DNA of 64,000 nucleotides from Torreya grandis (Eukaryota > Streptophyta > Pinopsida > Cupressales > Taxaceae), in contig JARHVA010001923.1 of NCBI GenBank assembly GCA_037957365.1, forward strand, positions 16,001 through 80,000, in the 5' to 3' direction. Position numbers and translations under genes: made by a program. Positions 39,508-55,134 of this stretch are shown one piece after another; position 1 is the first letter of the stretch; each line of letters opens with the position of its first letter. Below the pieces are notes generated by a model. It was not told the origin of the DNA, did not search any database, and saw nothing but the letters and a program-made list of their open reading frames with translations.

Positions 39508-39897
39508 TAATGGGATCAAATAGATTTTACATAAATAAATTGCACAGAGAGCTGAACATAGAGATATTTATTTAAAAACACAAAATATAGTATTATTCAC
39601 CGTATTTCAAACTCATATGGGTAATACATTTATATAGGAAAAGTCTTTCCTATAATTGGAGAGATCATATCTCCATATATCTCTCCCATAATATCTCCTC
39701 ACACCTTATGAATATACATATACCTATAATATCTTATAAGTAAATAACAACTAACTTATTTGTGTACTATTGTTATAACTCAAAACAATAATAAAATATA
39801 TTCTAACAAATAACTATATGTAATAGTGAATTATTACTATCATAATTATTTACATTAAAATATACAAAATAATGTGAGTTCTAATTATTCCCTAACA
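39508..39897 (-). repeat. 5' LTR of short minus-strand element
   Basis: About 390 bp, the partner of 36744-37148. It ends CCTAACA, directly followed by CTCAA. Confidence 0.85.
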
Positions 39898-40760
39898 CTC
39901 AAGAAGTCTCACATGAAGAAATTATTCCTCTCACTCAGAAAAGAAGAAGGAAATTGATATTAGCTATTGATAATGAAGCAATAGTTGTAGAAAATCTTGA
40001 TAGTATAAGATAGGAACCCACTACCACTACCAATCTAGCACAAGACAAAGAGGAAGTGAAAACTCCTTTTCCACAAAATGATTTTGTAGAGACTATTCCT
40101 AAGACTATTCTTGTTACCTCAACATAGATATCTATTGACAAAGGTAAAGATCCAATGATTGATGAAGAAGTTCAACCCTAAAAATAAATATATGGTGTAT
40201 AAATACATCATGCCTTATTATTATCCTAGTTGTAAGCCATAGTAAAGTAGAATGTAGAAGACATTGCTGAGCTAATATCTTCAACCCAAAGTAAGGATTT
40301 TGTCATCTCTCTTTTGTTAAAACAAATAGAAAGAATCCAAACTCAATCCTTTGAAAAGTTAGATGAATATGATAATGACATTATTGATCTATGGAGTTAC
40401 ATCAAAACATTTGAAGAAGATAATATATCTTTGAGAAGAAATCTTTTGAAGTTTGAATAAGAGAATACCACATTGAAAGCTCAAATTGCTTCCAACTCTT
40501 ATAATGTGCCTCCCAAACCCATGGTAGAAGAAATTTTCCAAACCACTCTATCCTACATTGATGTTAAAAGTCACTAAGAGAAATTTTTTTATGAGCTTGG
40601 AAAATTGAAAAAGAAGAACCAACTTCTTGAGAAGGAGAAACAAAAATTGTAAGAAGACTTGACACAAGCACAACAGAAGGAAGAATAAGCTAGACAAACC
40701 ATTTAGTTCACCTGTCAACTTGGTGAAAAATTATAGCTTGTAGGAGTCCTTCACCTTCAT
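39898..40760 (+). pseudogene. Outer gypsy post-pol ORF, C-terminal coiled-coil part
   Basis: Continues the ORF broken at 36743. It begins QEVSHEEIIPLTQKRRRKL, a basic cluster that could be a nuclear localisation signal. A Thr/Glu-rich linker follows. A long region with heptad-like spacing comes next (KQIERIQTQSFEKLDEYD near 40318, then SLRRNLLKFE and NTTLKAQIAS near 40430-40490; later LGKLKKKNQLLEKEKQKL near 40600), strongly suggesting coiled coil. No membrane segment or signal peptide is evident, so an envelope role is not supported. Stops are TAG/TAA only. Confidence 0.65.
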
Positions 40761-41630
40761 ATAGTTTATTCTTGCATGAGAAATTTTTTAGATGGTATTT
40801 ACTCCATATCTCTTTTGGATTACCACATGATATTAACACAAGTGAAGAATTCTAAACAATCTATCAGAACAATACTCTTGATAGATAGGATTTGTCATGT
40901 GAATTTTATCTATGTGATATTATTCTAGGGAACACTAATAGTTTCTTGGTAAATTTATTTTTTTGAGATTTGTAATTGAGATTTCTTCTCTCTACCTACA
41001 AGAATAAAATATAATGGCATGATAGATACAATGACCATATAAACACTACAAGAGAAGTCGGTATATGTATTAGACCCTAGTTTAGTAATACACAATAAAT
41101 ATTGGAAAAATACCAAAGTTTCTATTATCAATAGTCTAAAATCCATGATCTTTATCTTTATGCTATACATGATGTCATTATCAATTTTAAACTATTTTTC
41201 TAACATTTATTTGACCAAGTGGTGATTTCCTATAGTCAATGTCAGAGTTTGTTGATAGTCCCTTTAAAATGGAGAGAAGTTATTTCTCCTACCACTATCA
41301 AATGGACCCTTAGAAGGGATGAGGCCATTACCTAGATAATTTTTGATTTAATTCAACAAAGAGGGCAAAAACTATGGATTAGGATGATATTTAATCCACC
41401 TCTATTACTCTCTCGTATGTCTCTATGGAAAAATACAGGGCCACAATTTGAGGAATAATTTGTTATTTGATTTCATTTGTTAATAGGGATATGGGATTTA
41501 CTTCTACTCATGAGAGAATATTCCAATATTTTTACTTCATATATGATCTCAATCTCAATCTGTAACAAAGGATTCACACTTATGAGGATAGGAGAAGTTA
41601 GTTTGCAATGGGACTTATAAAAGGTAAGGT
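40761..41630 (+). other. Outer gypsy region between post-pol ORF and PPT
   Basis: Degenerate sequence. Short runs such as YWKNTKVSIINSLKSMIFI (about 41099) may be the ORF tail in shifted frames, but no domain is recognised. The minus-strand frames 40955-41170 and 41473-41664 lack motifs. Confidence 0.45.
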
Positions 41631-41640
41631 GTGGGGGAAA
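41631..41640 (+). other. Polypurine tract of outer gypsy
   Basis: GTGGGGGAAA directly precedes the TGATGAGTCC start of the 3' LTR. Confidence 0.85.
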
Positions 41641-43135
41641 TGATGAGTCCATACTATGACTCATTATAGTAATGATATATCATCCTTAATAGCCATAAAC
41701 ATTCCATTTGATCTGAGAATTACATGTAGTCTTAGGGTTTATAACTACCCTAAGGTATAAAATGGATGTTTTTATCTCTATAATCTCATGTGAGTCTAAG
41801 TTAGCATTCTTTGCATGATGTTCTAACTATTTGCATGTTTAGTATTCTATATTTTGATATGTATAGGTATAATAGCATCTAAATAAGAGATTTGATATGA
41901 TCTCATGGAGATAAGGAAGTGCCATGACCAAAAATTGATCATTTGAGTGTAGTTCCAAATTTTGTCAAGTATTCTATGGACTTTGACAAATAGCTATAGA
42001 TTGCAACAGTCATGATATAGATTACGACAATCAGAAATAGATTATGATAATTATGATCTGGATTCTCACAACTCACTATGAACTTGTCCATAACATGTGC
42101 GGAGGTATTCCATAAGCTCTTCTAGCTATTCCATGATGATCTAGGACTTCTCTAGATACTTTCTATTTTTATACATATCTATATATATATTTTTATTTTT
42201 ATATAGCTTTCCATTTATGGAAGTTAGTTGATAAAGGTTGTAGCTTTAGATAAGATGATATGGATATATTGTATGAAAGATTTGGTGATGAGATATGGAT
42301 AGAAGATGCAGTTATAAATCCCATAAGGATCTTCCAAACAATGTGTAGATCTTTTTACAATGCTCTTCTCTATTTCATCTATAACAAACCAATCTATCTG
42401 AATATCCTCTTGTTTGGATAGTTAAGTTGTTACCTTGTTTTTAGGATAGTCAGTTTCTTTTGCATCCAATAAAAGGTGGATCTATGCTTGATCTAAAATG
42501 TGCATAAATATTGTAAGAATTATCATTTTGAGTATACAAAAACTTCATAGTACAATACTCTTTCATTCTATGATTTAAGATAGTATTTTAAAGACTATAT
42601 TGATTTAACTATGAATCTAAGGGTGAGCAAGGGCCCACTCCCCAAGGAGATAGGATGTTACTTTTGGTATTTATAAGTTTATTTATTATTTTTTTCAATT
42701 AAAAATTAATATAAATGCTTTGTGTGATTAGATTAATAACCTACAGGTTATAATAGACTATTAATGTGTGTACTTTCAAATCTGAGCAAGCATTTATCAT
42801 TGTTTTAATTTTAGCAACCTTTATTTTACAAATCAGCTTATAAGTGTGGATTTTGGATTCAATTTCAATGTGTTTACAACATTATGTGATTACTTTAAGA
42901 GTATTTATTTTAGTATTTTGGTGTGTTTACATTTTAAGAAAGTGTGTTTCTTTTAAGAATTATTTTAGACTTTAGGAGTAGACACTTAAGTTAGTACAAC
43001 ACCAAAAAACCCCAAACAACACTATTAGCTAAAACCAATAAATACCTTACTACAGACATCCTTAGACACTGGCCCTAGTAATAAATGAAACCAACACAAA
43101 TTTATTACAATAAGGGGTAACAATGACACTAATCA
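41641..43135 (+). repeat. 3' LTR of outer gypsy
   Basis: 1,495 bp, TGATGAGTCC to CTAATCA, uninterrupted, followed by CATAC. It preserves the empty site of the solo LTR at about 42134-42145. Confidence 0.9.
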
Positions 43136-43140
43136 CATAC
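43136..43140. other. Target site duplication CATAC (right) of outer gypsy
   Basis: Same five bases as 4015-4019, directly after the 3' LTR end. Confidence 0.85.
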
Positions 43141-46100
43141 ATGCTTTACTTATTTTTTTTTTAGTGTTCACAAATGCTTATAGGACCTAGATATACCACA
43201 CATATCTAGATTTTTTATTATCTACACACTAGGGGCACATACATAGGTTCCTCATTTGATACATTCACCCATTTGGGGACATCACATATATATTTTTGAT
43301 TATATATATCATATATTTAGCATTATTTATATCTTAATATTGATCATCTTACACTACACAATTTTTTTGCCAATTACTACTACTCTAGACTCAATTTACA
43401 TATATCTTTGGTCTTATATAGATTTGTACCACATGTTCATTTATATTTTCATTTCTAGATTTAATAGTTTATACTTGATTATAACTCTATGAATCTACAT
43501 TTATTCAATGGAATTTGAATATGCCATTATTCTACAGATCCACACCACTTCCTTTCTTTGTATATATGCTTTGGACATGTGTCCATGTCCTTATGTGTGC
43601 CTTCTTGATTATGTATGGAGACAGTTGAACATGTCCTTCCATATGGATCCATGCCAAAAAAAAATTTGTTTGGTTATTTTGATATTTAAACATGTCCTTG
43701 TATGTCTTACTTTCTCAAATTTAGTGACATGTGCCCATGTCCCTTGTATCATGGCATCTTGGTCTACTTTATGTGCCTAATGTGTGTTGTATGTATGATT
43801 TCATATATGCATAATGCTCATGGCACTTGTATTTTGATTTTTACACACTCCATTTTTAGATGCCATGAGGGACCTCATGTATCTCCCCTTCCTCTCTAGG
43901 TGCCTTTATGGACATCATACCCCATCCCTAGGTAATTACTCAACTTATTACTTAGATTTGTTGTTCATACACATGCTTACATTTTTATATCTATCTTGAT
44001 AGCCTTGTGAATGTTAGATCTGAAAAACATTATACATTACTAACTCATGCTCAAATTATATTAAAATTTGATGTTATGTATGCACATTATATTGGTTTAT
44101 CATGTATATATCATATATGCTCAAGATAACACATATCATGCAAAACTTTTTTTTTGAGGATAGTTATTACATAGGTTTAACAACTCCCCTCAAAAAAGAG
44201 GGGGAATTCATAGAGGTTTTTCATAGAGATCAAGCCATCTAAATGCACTTAGAGTATAGTTTTTAGCATGTAGGCATAGAGTATAGAGCTAAAGATTAGG
44301 AAAACATAGTGAAAAATAATCAGACAAAGAATAGAGTAAGTCTGGTATTAAAATAACACATTTGGACACTAGCACCAAAAGTGGACATTAGCATTGTAGA
44401 GATATTGTCCAAGGTATGGTGTTACTATCTAATATCCCCATAAATAGGAAAATCTATGTTTTCTAGAAAAGTATAGTAGGTACAATCAAGGTTTGCACAT
44501 ATTTAGTTATAGATTATCATTTTTTGTTTAGTTTTACATAAAATCATAAAAGTTTGCTTAGATTTGGAGCATCATACACAAAATGATGACTCCTATTTTA
44601 GTTTTAGACTCAGATACATATTATTACAACTCAATATAAAATCCATATGCTCAAATATTAGATTTGGGGGCATGTGCATGGCACTTTTTTTTCATATGCT
44701 CATTTTTGTACCAGTTAATCAGATGGAATAGAAAACTACATGCCATTCTCTACACTCTTAATCTAGAAAACATTTACACTATTTTGTACTATATTTTATG
44801 CCTTACTCTATCTGTAGTATTTGGCATATTGAGTAGTCCCTGAGCTACATACTTGAGTGCCCGAGGGGCCCCTAAGCTAATATCATTCTAGAGTTCTGAA
44901 GTAGACATAGAGTTATTATATATACTTTAATTTATAGTCATAAAACTTTAGTTATATTTCAAAATTTAGTTATAGATGCATATACTACACATGGGTAGGC
45001 AATGATGGAGTCATAGTCTACTTGAGTTCTTGATCCACCTACATAAGAGGCTTGGAAAAGCCATCGGTCTAATACAAGCTATTCACATGTTGTGATCCAT
45101 AAAATATAGGTGGGAAATGATGGATTTAAGTCTAGATTGAGTCCTTTATTGACACACACATGTGGATTAAGCAATCAATTCATATTAGTCTAATTTATTC
45201 ATTGATTGATCAATAGCTACACACACACAAAAGATGTCATTGGGTTTATGTAGTGGTTCATGTACCCAGTGAGGTATATTCATTAATTTCCTCTCTTATC
45301 TTTTTATTTAGTTTTTTTATTTTATTTTGATATCTATTAAGTAAGGATTGATTCTATGCATTTTTCATTTGCAGGACATACAATGGAGCATACTTCACAT
45401 ACTCAGATCAAAATTCATGGGCTTTACTTCTTAGGTAAGTGCAAGTACATTTCTTTCCTTCATCCTAATCATTTTGCTTTGCTACATTTTTATAATAAAG
45501 GGTGAGATTTATTCATTTAAAATTAAACTTGAGTGTAATGAGTGCTACTTGAGACCACCCATCCCTAACTTATCCCTAGACTTATTGTAGGGCTTATTTG
45601 GATAATTATCTAGATTTTTTGTGGGATTTACATATCCATATAATTCTTAAAATTGGTCTCATACCCTCCCTTTGGAATATAAGCCCCTAGTGCCTTAGGT
45701 TATACCACCTGGACATTAGCACCATACTTTGGACACTAGCACCCTATGCTAGTTTCCTAGTTTAATGCTATTTTACTTCTCCCTCTTTTCAGCCCAAATG
45801 GATATCTTTTCAATTCTAAAGACACCTAAGGTTGGCCAAGACCTATTTTAAATCCCACAAAAAAACTAGATCATTATATATACATGATTTTTATCCCTTT
45901 ATTCACTAGATGGAAATTAAATGGAAATACATACAAGCAAACTCATGACAAGTTGGGCATAATCATGATTATTGATCCCTAATCTACCTACTTATGCATA
46001 CAATCATTTACAACCATCCTAAGCTTAAAATACATAGATTTATAGTCTCAATTCTCACCTAAAGTGCTCAAACTAACATTCATACTGAATTCATTTGCAC

Positions 46101-48779
46101 TTTCACCAACACTAGGTGGGAAGAAATACATCGGGATTGATCTTCCTCAGATTATTGGTATGTGGGAAACCCTCATCATAGTAGGGTGTTAAGCATGTCC
46201 ATCCTTCCTAGCTAACATCACACTTTTTCTAATTGTGCCAATTGAATACCCTAACAACATGTAGGTCTAGGGTTTTCATATAAAATTAGTTAAAATAGGT
46301 CATAGATAGTGAAGTAGGGTTTGTTTGTGTAGGAACATGCTTAGCAGACTCAGACATAATTACTCCCAGAAGTATAGATCAATTCTTTCATAGAGGACAT
46401 TAGCACCAAAAGTGGACACTATCACCACAATGCTACTATCTAAGGTACAACATTATTATTTAGGAGGCTTTTTTATGCTTGGATCCTATTTTTAAAACTC
46501 AGACCAACTCATGTACCAATTTTTAGTTTCCAGATCCTTCATCTCAGGTACTTTTTAACTAAGTACTTATTTTTGTCATTTAATATTATTATAAATATTA
46601 GATTAGGTCAATTCTTGCATGTGGATATATTTATTATATATTTTATACCTTGATTTACTGTACTCAGACCCTTTATCAACCTAGGGCTTAAACTCCATAA
46701 CCCGATAAAATTAAAATCACAAATCTAGGTATCTACATTTGCCCCATTTAATCTAAAATTTTAGTGTGACTAAAAGTTTTGTATTAAAATGGAAAAGATA
46801 ATTCAAAATTTTGTGGGTGATTGTGAATCTAGACTTTTTGTTTGTTTTTATGTTGTTATAATGTATGGGATTATATATAGTTTTTCTCATATAAATAAAA
46901 ATATAGTTGTAATAAATAAACATATTCAAAGAACAAATACAATTTTATGTCTATTTTATGGTGTCACTCATGGAGTGTGCTCTTATCATGAATATTTTAT
47001 ATGTTAAGGGTCAATAATTAACCTAGTCACTATGGAGTAGAAGAGGGAACTTTTAGTCTTATTCATTTCATGGCCAAATAAATGGACAATCTTATAAGTG
47101 GTTGTTTGATGAACACTTCCAAGATGAAATGAAAACTCTATATTAGGATAAGGAGTGGTGTACTAAGAATCATTTAACCTTATCACATTACAAAAAAAAA
47201 TCAACCACTAGAAATGGCTTATATATTCAATTGGAATGTTTCTATTTAGTTTGATCAAGTTTGATCCACATAAAACTAATAATGCATGATTGCAAGTGGA
47301 CCAACAATGTCCATGACCCCATCATGTATGTAGGTTTTTATTTTTAGTTTTATCTCAATTTATAATAATATGTATTACTTAAAATGAATATACAATTACC
47401 ATGCCTCTATAATGAATGTAGACCTGATAAATATGAGATGGAATGAAAACCATTTTACCATTTGACTATAAACTATGTTATTGTTTTTGAGAGCATGGAC
47501 CAACATCATGCCCTAAATATATGAAATTTTGTATATGTGGATGAATCGATATCATGTCCCCTATATTTTTAAGTGTATATATGTGCATGAACTAGTATAA
47601 TTCCCCCTTGAATTATTTACATGTATATGTGCACATGAACTAATGTCATTTCCCTTTTATCTTTATGTTTGAATTGAGAACTTGTATCCCAAAAGTATGT
47701 GTATGTGAAACTTTGTAATTATGCTCATGTATAAAGTTGTGCATATTCCTATGCATATGTACCAAGCATGTACAAATTTATGTTAAAATGTCCATAGGTT
47801 GTTGTATGTGTATGGATTATGCCCTTGTAATATGTATCAATATGCTAATAACTCTCATGTAATTGAAACATTTGATAAATGAACCAATGTGAATCATTTA
47901 TAATGTGCCAAATATAATAATTTGAATCATGTATATTATGCCAACTCTAAATTATTTATAAATATGAAAATATTAATTATTTAAAAATATAATAAATTGA
48001 AATTATATATTAAGCCTAATGTATACACACATTCAATGTGATGGATGTGACTATTATATTAATCATATTTGAATATGTATGTGATTAGATATGTTTGATG
48101 GTCGGTACATTTTAATAGGTTTACTCGATTTAATTATTTGAAATATTTATTCTATGAGTTTGTATAGTCATTTTGTGAATCTCACATGGATCGATAGATA
48201 TATAGTATGTATAAATAAATTTTATTCTTGGATAATAGATAATAATTATCAAAGGCAATGTCATATATCAAAAGTAAAAAAAATCACCCATTTTGATAAA
48301 TTGGGGCCATGTAAGTGTGGCAGGAGAGTATTGATAAAATTTTGGCATATTATGGATTTTCATTAATGGTTTTTAAAATGTTACCTTGAGGTATAATGTG
48401 TTTCATGTATTCTAATTCAATTTATAATAAGTGATTTAGATATATGGTTCTCGAATTATCAAGCATGGAATATTTGCATGAATTAATAAATGTGGGTTAG
48501 GTATAGTGCCTAGTTAAAAATTCATCCTGATAAATAGGTTAATTTTATATAATTCATTTTCAAAATGATGATTGATATTTTTATCTCTAATCCATCATCA
48601 TTATAAGATGGTGAGACATCTTGACTCACCATTTTGATCTCTTGTAGACCACCTTATAGGCATAATAACCCAATGACCTAGTATGTTTCAAGATTTCAAA
48701 ATTTTGACAAAAAATCATCTTTGATTTTTTTTTGAATTTTTGAATTTTTGAATTTTAACACTTTAGTTACTTTTAGGCA

Positions 48780-48783
<4 letters not shown>
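43141..48783. other. Intergenic region
   Basis: No gene supported. A phrase of the type GGACA(C/T)TAGCACC recurs at 44364, 44383 (partial), 45709, 45730, 46394 and 46413. A perfect 6-bp hairpin CCCCTC/GAGGGG with an A6 loop lies at 44186-44203. Open frames at 43256-43492, 43508-43780, 43702-43899, 46789-47007 and 48154-48366 are low-complexity or motif-free. Confidence 0.55.

Positions 48784-48832
<49 letters not shown>
48784..48832. repeat. (TA)n microsatellite
   Basis: About 24 uninterrupted TA units. Confidence 0.95.
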
Positions 48833-48834
<2 letters not shown>

Positions 48835-49228
48835 ACATTTATGATATAAATTTATTTAGGTCAATACTATTAGGAATGTGATGGAACTGTCCTCTATTTT
48901 ACCCTAATTTGGCTTAATAGTAAATATTAATCTAATTAAGACAGAATTGGTTTGAATGATGTCTCAATAAATTTTTTTTAAATATATACATACTAAATAT
49001 ACTAATGAATATCCAATAAGAGGTGAGATAATTCTTAGATTATTTGTGGTGATGATCTGAAGCTTAATTATGTACTCTTTGTACCCTATGACTTTATTAC
49101 TAGTTCGTACCTGATTTGTCTCTACCTATTTTATTTTGGCTAGATTACATATTTATTTATTATCAATAGTCAATACTGACTATTTGGTTTGAACTAACCC
49201 TATGTGTGGTGGATGAGTATTTTCATCT

Positions 49229-50540
49229 GTGATGATGTGACTATGTCTATGATGCCTAATTTTATCTTTATATATTTCCCTACTCATGTGGGAGCCCCTA
49301 TATTTTCAAATCCTAGTTTTGTATAATCAATACAATATCAAATGGGGCTATTTTAGATGAAAGTGTTGATTTGGACTAACCTTGGACAATTCCCATTTAA
49401 ATACGAAACATTGCACTAAATTTATAATAATCTAAAAAGGGCTCAAACTCAAATGTAGTTCTCTTATTAATTTGTGTGTGTGTGTGTGTGTGTTTGTGTA
49501 CAAGCCTAGATACTCTTTATCATACTTACCCTTGGGACAAGCATGTAGATATGAATTGACCTTTGTCAACTTGAAATTTATCTCATCATTTATGTGGGTG
49601 CAAATATTAATATTTTCTAGATCTTAACAATGTGATGTGTTTGCCCCTTAATGCCTTATATAAGATTTGTATATATTTGAGTCTCTAAATTTAAATTAAG
49701 GACCTAATGCCATATAAAACAATATAAAATAAATTAAAACATGCTTGAAAAATGTTCATAAGATAAAACATGCCCAAAATAAATTAAAAGGGGACTTGGG
49801 TTAGTTTTGATATTTTTAGTGTGTACTAAGATTCGATACTAACCATAAATATTGGAATTGACTTGAGGATTAACAAACTCTGAGGGTGACAAGGAGTGAC
49901 ATAGATATCTATAATATGTTGTGTGAAGTTGGTTATGATAGTGTGTAACCCTAAATTTAGATAGGATGGTAGGGTAAAGAATATATAAATAGTTTAAACA
50001 CAAGGATGATAACATAATCTATAGTAGGCCAATTAATAGAAAACTTAAATAAATAATATTTTGAATTTATATAACTAAGATCACCAAAAATATTAAAGTC
50101 TCTTAAAATATATTACAATAAATAATAAACAATGGTACTTACTTAGTTTACTATGCATAGACAAATATGGATTAAAAGTAGGTTTAAATTATGCAAGACT
50201 GGTATTCTAGATCAATCATCAGTTTGTATAAATTACACCTTTATGGCCATGGGCACTACCATCAAATATAGACACTAACATCAATTTTGTGTCTGATTGT
50301 AATGTAGGTGTCTGGTATGGAATAATGACTAGGTTTGGATGCAACCAACTTAGTTGTTTTGGTTTTTGTTCACCTTTCTATTAATGTATTCAAATATAGG
50401 ATAGATGTTTCTCTTCATTGATTGATCAAAGCCTATGTCTTCACCCTTAGAGTGAGTTTTCTAAAAAATAATATAATGGGTTCATGGTGTCTAGATTCCC
50501 CAAAGACTCATATGCCAATGGGAAGTGCCTCAAAATTATG
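49229..50540. repeat. Tandem segmental duplication, copy 1
   Basis: Matches 50542-52165 almost base for base outside the microsatellite, from GATGATGTGACTATG (49231) to GTGCCTCAAAATTA (about 50538). Its microsatellite is short: about 11 TG units at 49472-49493. Compared with copy 2 it lacks about 24 bases just before GTGCCTCAAA. Confidence 0.9.
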
Positions 50541-50541
50541 T

Positions 50542-52165
<1,624 letters not shown>

Positions 52166-53310
52166 TAGTTATCCACTATGTGTGGGAAAGTATATGCATA
52201 AGGGTGCAATCTACTATATGAAGATGTATGTAATGATATAGCTTGTAATTTGACAAAATTGACTCATGAAATATTATTTGAATGGTTCAAGACTATAATG
52301 TGACTAATCCTATGCTTGATATGAAAATAGGGATGAATATGGACTAATAGAGTGTTGTTAATTTGATTGATTTATCTTTATTAGGTGTTTTCTTGGTATT
52401 TTATAGATGAGTAATGAGAAGGCTTAGACTTATATTTATACCACACCTTTTGAAAATATCTGAGTAGGGGTCTAATACGATAAATAGGTTGACCCATAGG
52501 TTTATAATCATTTTTATTTTGGATGAATTTTGTCAACTTGACACTAAATAATGATCTAGATACTACCATTGGTGATAGCATCCCTCTATGGTTGGTAGTG
52601 TTTAGAAGGATAAAAATAAGTACAACTATGAAACTAATAGTAAAGTATGTTTATCAAGTTTTAATATTTTTGTGTAGTACATGAGACCTGGGTCATTAAA
52701 GTTATATGGATCAAACTAAGAGAATCATTTAGGCATAATGAGATAATGAATGCAATCTTTTTGGCAGGAGGGAAGTCTAGAAATTAAGGGTAGAGACATG
52801 ATTTTATTTGTCAAATATACAAGACTAAGATGTTATAAATATTTATTTTTAGTGTTTACACCACCCCCCACTTTAATCTATTAATACATAATAATTAAAT
52901 TACTAGGTCAAAATAAATATATGTGTACTTGGGTGTGTATAACACACCATGCCTTTGATTGAACCCACTTTGAGTGATTTATTGGTGTATTACATGTAAC
53001 CAATAGCATGTTATAGTATAAATCAGTGTATATAATTTGAAATAATTAAAAGACTTCAAAATAAAGAGATCAAGGAAGAAGTTCACCTGTGTGCCAATGC
53101 AACCATGTTACCTCTTGATGCTTTGAATTGGTAAATATGATTTCTTATGAAACATTAGAGCTGAAAAAGGTTCAAACTTGAAAATTTAAAAGTTGAATAT
53201 GAATATTTGAAGGTATTATTCCCCTAATCTAGTGCAAGGATGAGTTGTGACACAACCATTGAGATCATTATACCTCAATTTTACAATTAAAGTGTGAATA
53301 TACATAATTT
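52166..53310. other. Intergenic region
   Basis: AT-rich. No gene, element or repeat supported. The open frame 52381-52581 (-) lacks motifs. Confidence 0.5.
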
Positions 53311-53430
53311 GGTGAGGGTGAATGATTTAAACAACTCATCTTATAAATATAGTGAGATTGGTTGATTTCATCTCTCTAATCTGCAAATTTGGTGAGCTTG
53401 AATGATTTAATCACTTCAATATATAAAATA
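53311..53430. repeat. 40-bp tandem repeat, three copies
   Basis: Units start at 53311, 53351 and 53391 with GTGAG...TTGATTT or TGAATGATTT. The spacing is exactly 40 bp despite clear divergence. Confidence 0.7.
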
Positions 53431-53690
53431 AACCAAGTACTATAGTAGAAAAGGCTTAGTAATAGTACATCCTAGTCTAAGTAATGCATCATGGTGAGTA
53501 ATATAATTAGTAAATTTTTAATTTTTTGGTGAAATAGCATGACATATGCACCTTGAATATTTATATTTAAAGTATATGTGTCATAAATATAAAAAAAATG
53601 TTTCAAAACTATGAAAAATAGGTGAAATTTATAGGATTATAACCCAAGTGTATATCTAAGTCATGTAACTAAACTAGATATTTTGAAAGT

Positions 53691-53990
53691 ATGGAGGTCA
53701 AGTCTTTATGATATGACCCATTAAAATCTAGAGATACTAATTGTATAAGTGTGGATGTCATGTTTTTATGAGATGATGCCATTGAAATCTAGAAACTTAG
53801 AAGTTGTATAAGTGTTGAGGTCATGTTTTTATGACATGCCCCCACTAAAATATAGAATTTAATGAGAAGGTGCATAAGTATGGAGGTCATGTTTTCATGA
53901 CATACCCCCACTGAAATATATAAATTATGAAAAATATGTGGAGGTCATGATTCTATGACATGCACCCACTGATACACCCCCTCTTTTCAG
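53691..53990. repeat. Tandem repeat of about 60 bp, five copies
   Basis: GGAGGTCATG or a variant recurs at about 53693, 53753, 53816, 53882 and 53940. In most units TTTTATGACATGCCCCCACT follows, with the spacer ending in an AAATCTAGA or AAATATA phrase. The last unit joins a sequence (53949-54180) that has a second copy at 59402-59640. Confidence 0.8.
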
Positions 53991-54180
53991 GTGAGGGTGA
54001 TAGAAACTTTTAGGTACCTAACCTCAAAATAAAAAGTTAGCTTTATAATCTATGTATGAATCATGTTTCATATAAAAATAACATGTCAAATTAGATATAT
54101 CAATTAGGCTCATAGTATGTAGTTACATCAAGTCATGAAGATGCATGATATAGATCATGGTAATGTCTAGAGAGTAATAA
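53949..54180. repeat. Dispersed repeat, copy 1
   Basis: Shares CTATGACATGC-CCC, CCCCCTCTTTT, TAGGTACCTAACCT and GAAGATGCATGATATA with 59402-59640 in the same order and orientation. Probably part of an LTR element whose LTR lies at about 54676-55134. Confidence 0.75.
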
Positions 54181-54660
54181 TACAAGCTTAACATGTGTTG
54201 AGTCTTATATTTTTAAGAAAGATATTGGATTCTTCCCCTCAAAGTGGTATTTTGGAGTTATTCCTTCTTAAAGGAGTATTGTATGGTGTTTCCCTACCAT
54301 AAGGTTAATTATTCTAAATCTACTTATATTGAATATTTGGTCATCTTATCCCACTAATATATATTATATTAAGTTTATATACATTATATTATGCATATTT
54401 TAAATATTATAAGTTTGGATCATATCAAGTGGTGGCCAAACTTAGACAAGCTCAGTAAATATAATGAACTATTACACTAAAACCTTGAGGTTCTAGTGAA
54501 ATATGCACATCAAGATCATAATATCCCACCAAGATTTTGAAGCCTAGATTTTGGGCTGGATTTTACACCCATACATCAAGATCTATTGCATGTATGATCC
54601 TTGAATAAATACTATAATGTTAGCGTGGTGACCCAGTCGGTGACTCAAACCTAGGTGGAG

Positions 54661-54672
54661 GCTTTGATACTA
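54661..54672 (-). other. PBS-like site
   Basis: The minus strand reads TAGTATCAAAGC, a 10-of-12 match to the initiator-tRNA-Met PBS, next to the LTR-like block at 54676-55134. Confidence 0.5.
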
Positions 54673-54675
54673 AAT

Positions 54676-55134
54676 GAGCCAAATTTATAATTAGAAATAA
54701 TGTATAATATAATTTATATCAACACAAAACAATAAATATTGGTGGACTAATATTTCCAAATAATCAATATATGCATAAATAAAATAATAACCTTAAGTTA
54801 GGGTAACACAATATAATACTACTTTAGAAAGTATTAACTCCATAATGTCACTTTGAGGGGACAACCTCCAATATCATTATACCAATATAAGACTTAACAC
54901 TTACTTGATTAATCAATATGGTTTTCAATGATATTCATCTCCTTTATATAGACCTCTATATAACTAACAATGGATGGGTAATCTCCTAATACCAATGTAG
55001 GTTAACTAATTCCACAATTCACTCATTTATCTTAATATATTGGACGCATATAACTAACTAATGGGAATGTGTGACACATCTCAGCATCTTCATCAATCTA
55101 TATACATTAATATATCATATCATAGGTACATAAC
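54676..55134 (-). mobile_element. LTR-like block, minus strand
   Basis: On the minus strand it starts TGTTATGTACC (55134 downwards), with a purine tract (AAGAAGGGAAGGAA) directly before it and a PBS-like site after it. The first 100 bp on the plus-right side have a second copy at 59285-59400. The left edge is uncertain. Confidence 0.55.

Noticed and set aside
39898..40760. Post-pol ORF as an envelope gene
   Set aside because: No signal peptide, membrane segment or cleavage site is visible; coiled coil alone is not enough.
43256..43899. Cluster of three plus-strand frames as a gene
   Set aside because: Ile/Tyr- and Cys/His-rich chance frames overlapping each other; no motif or conserved start context.
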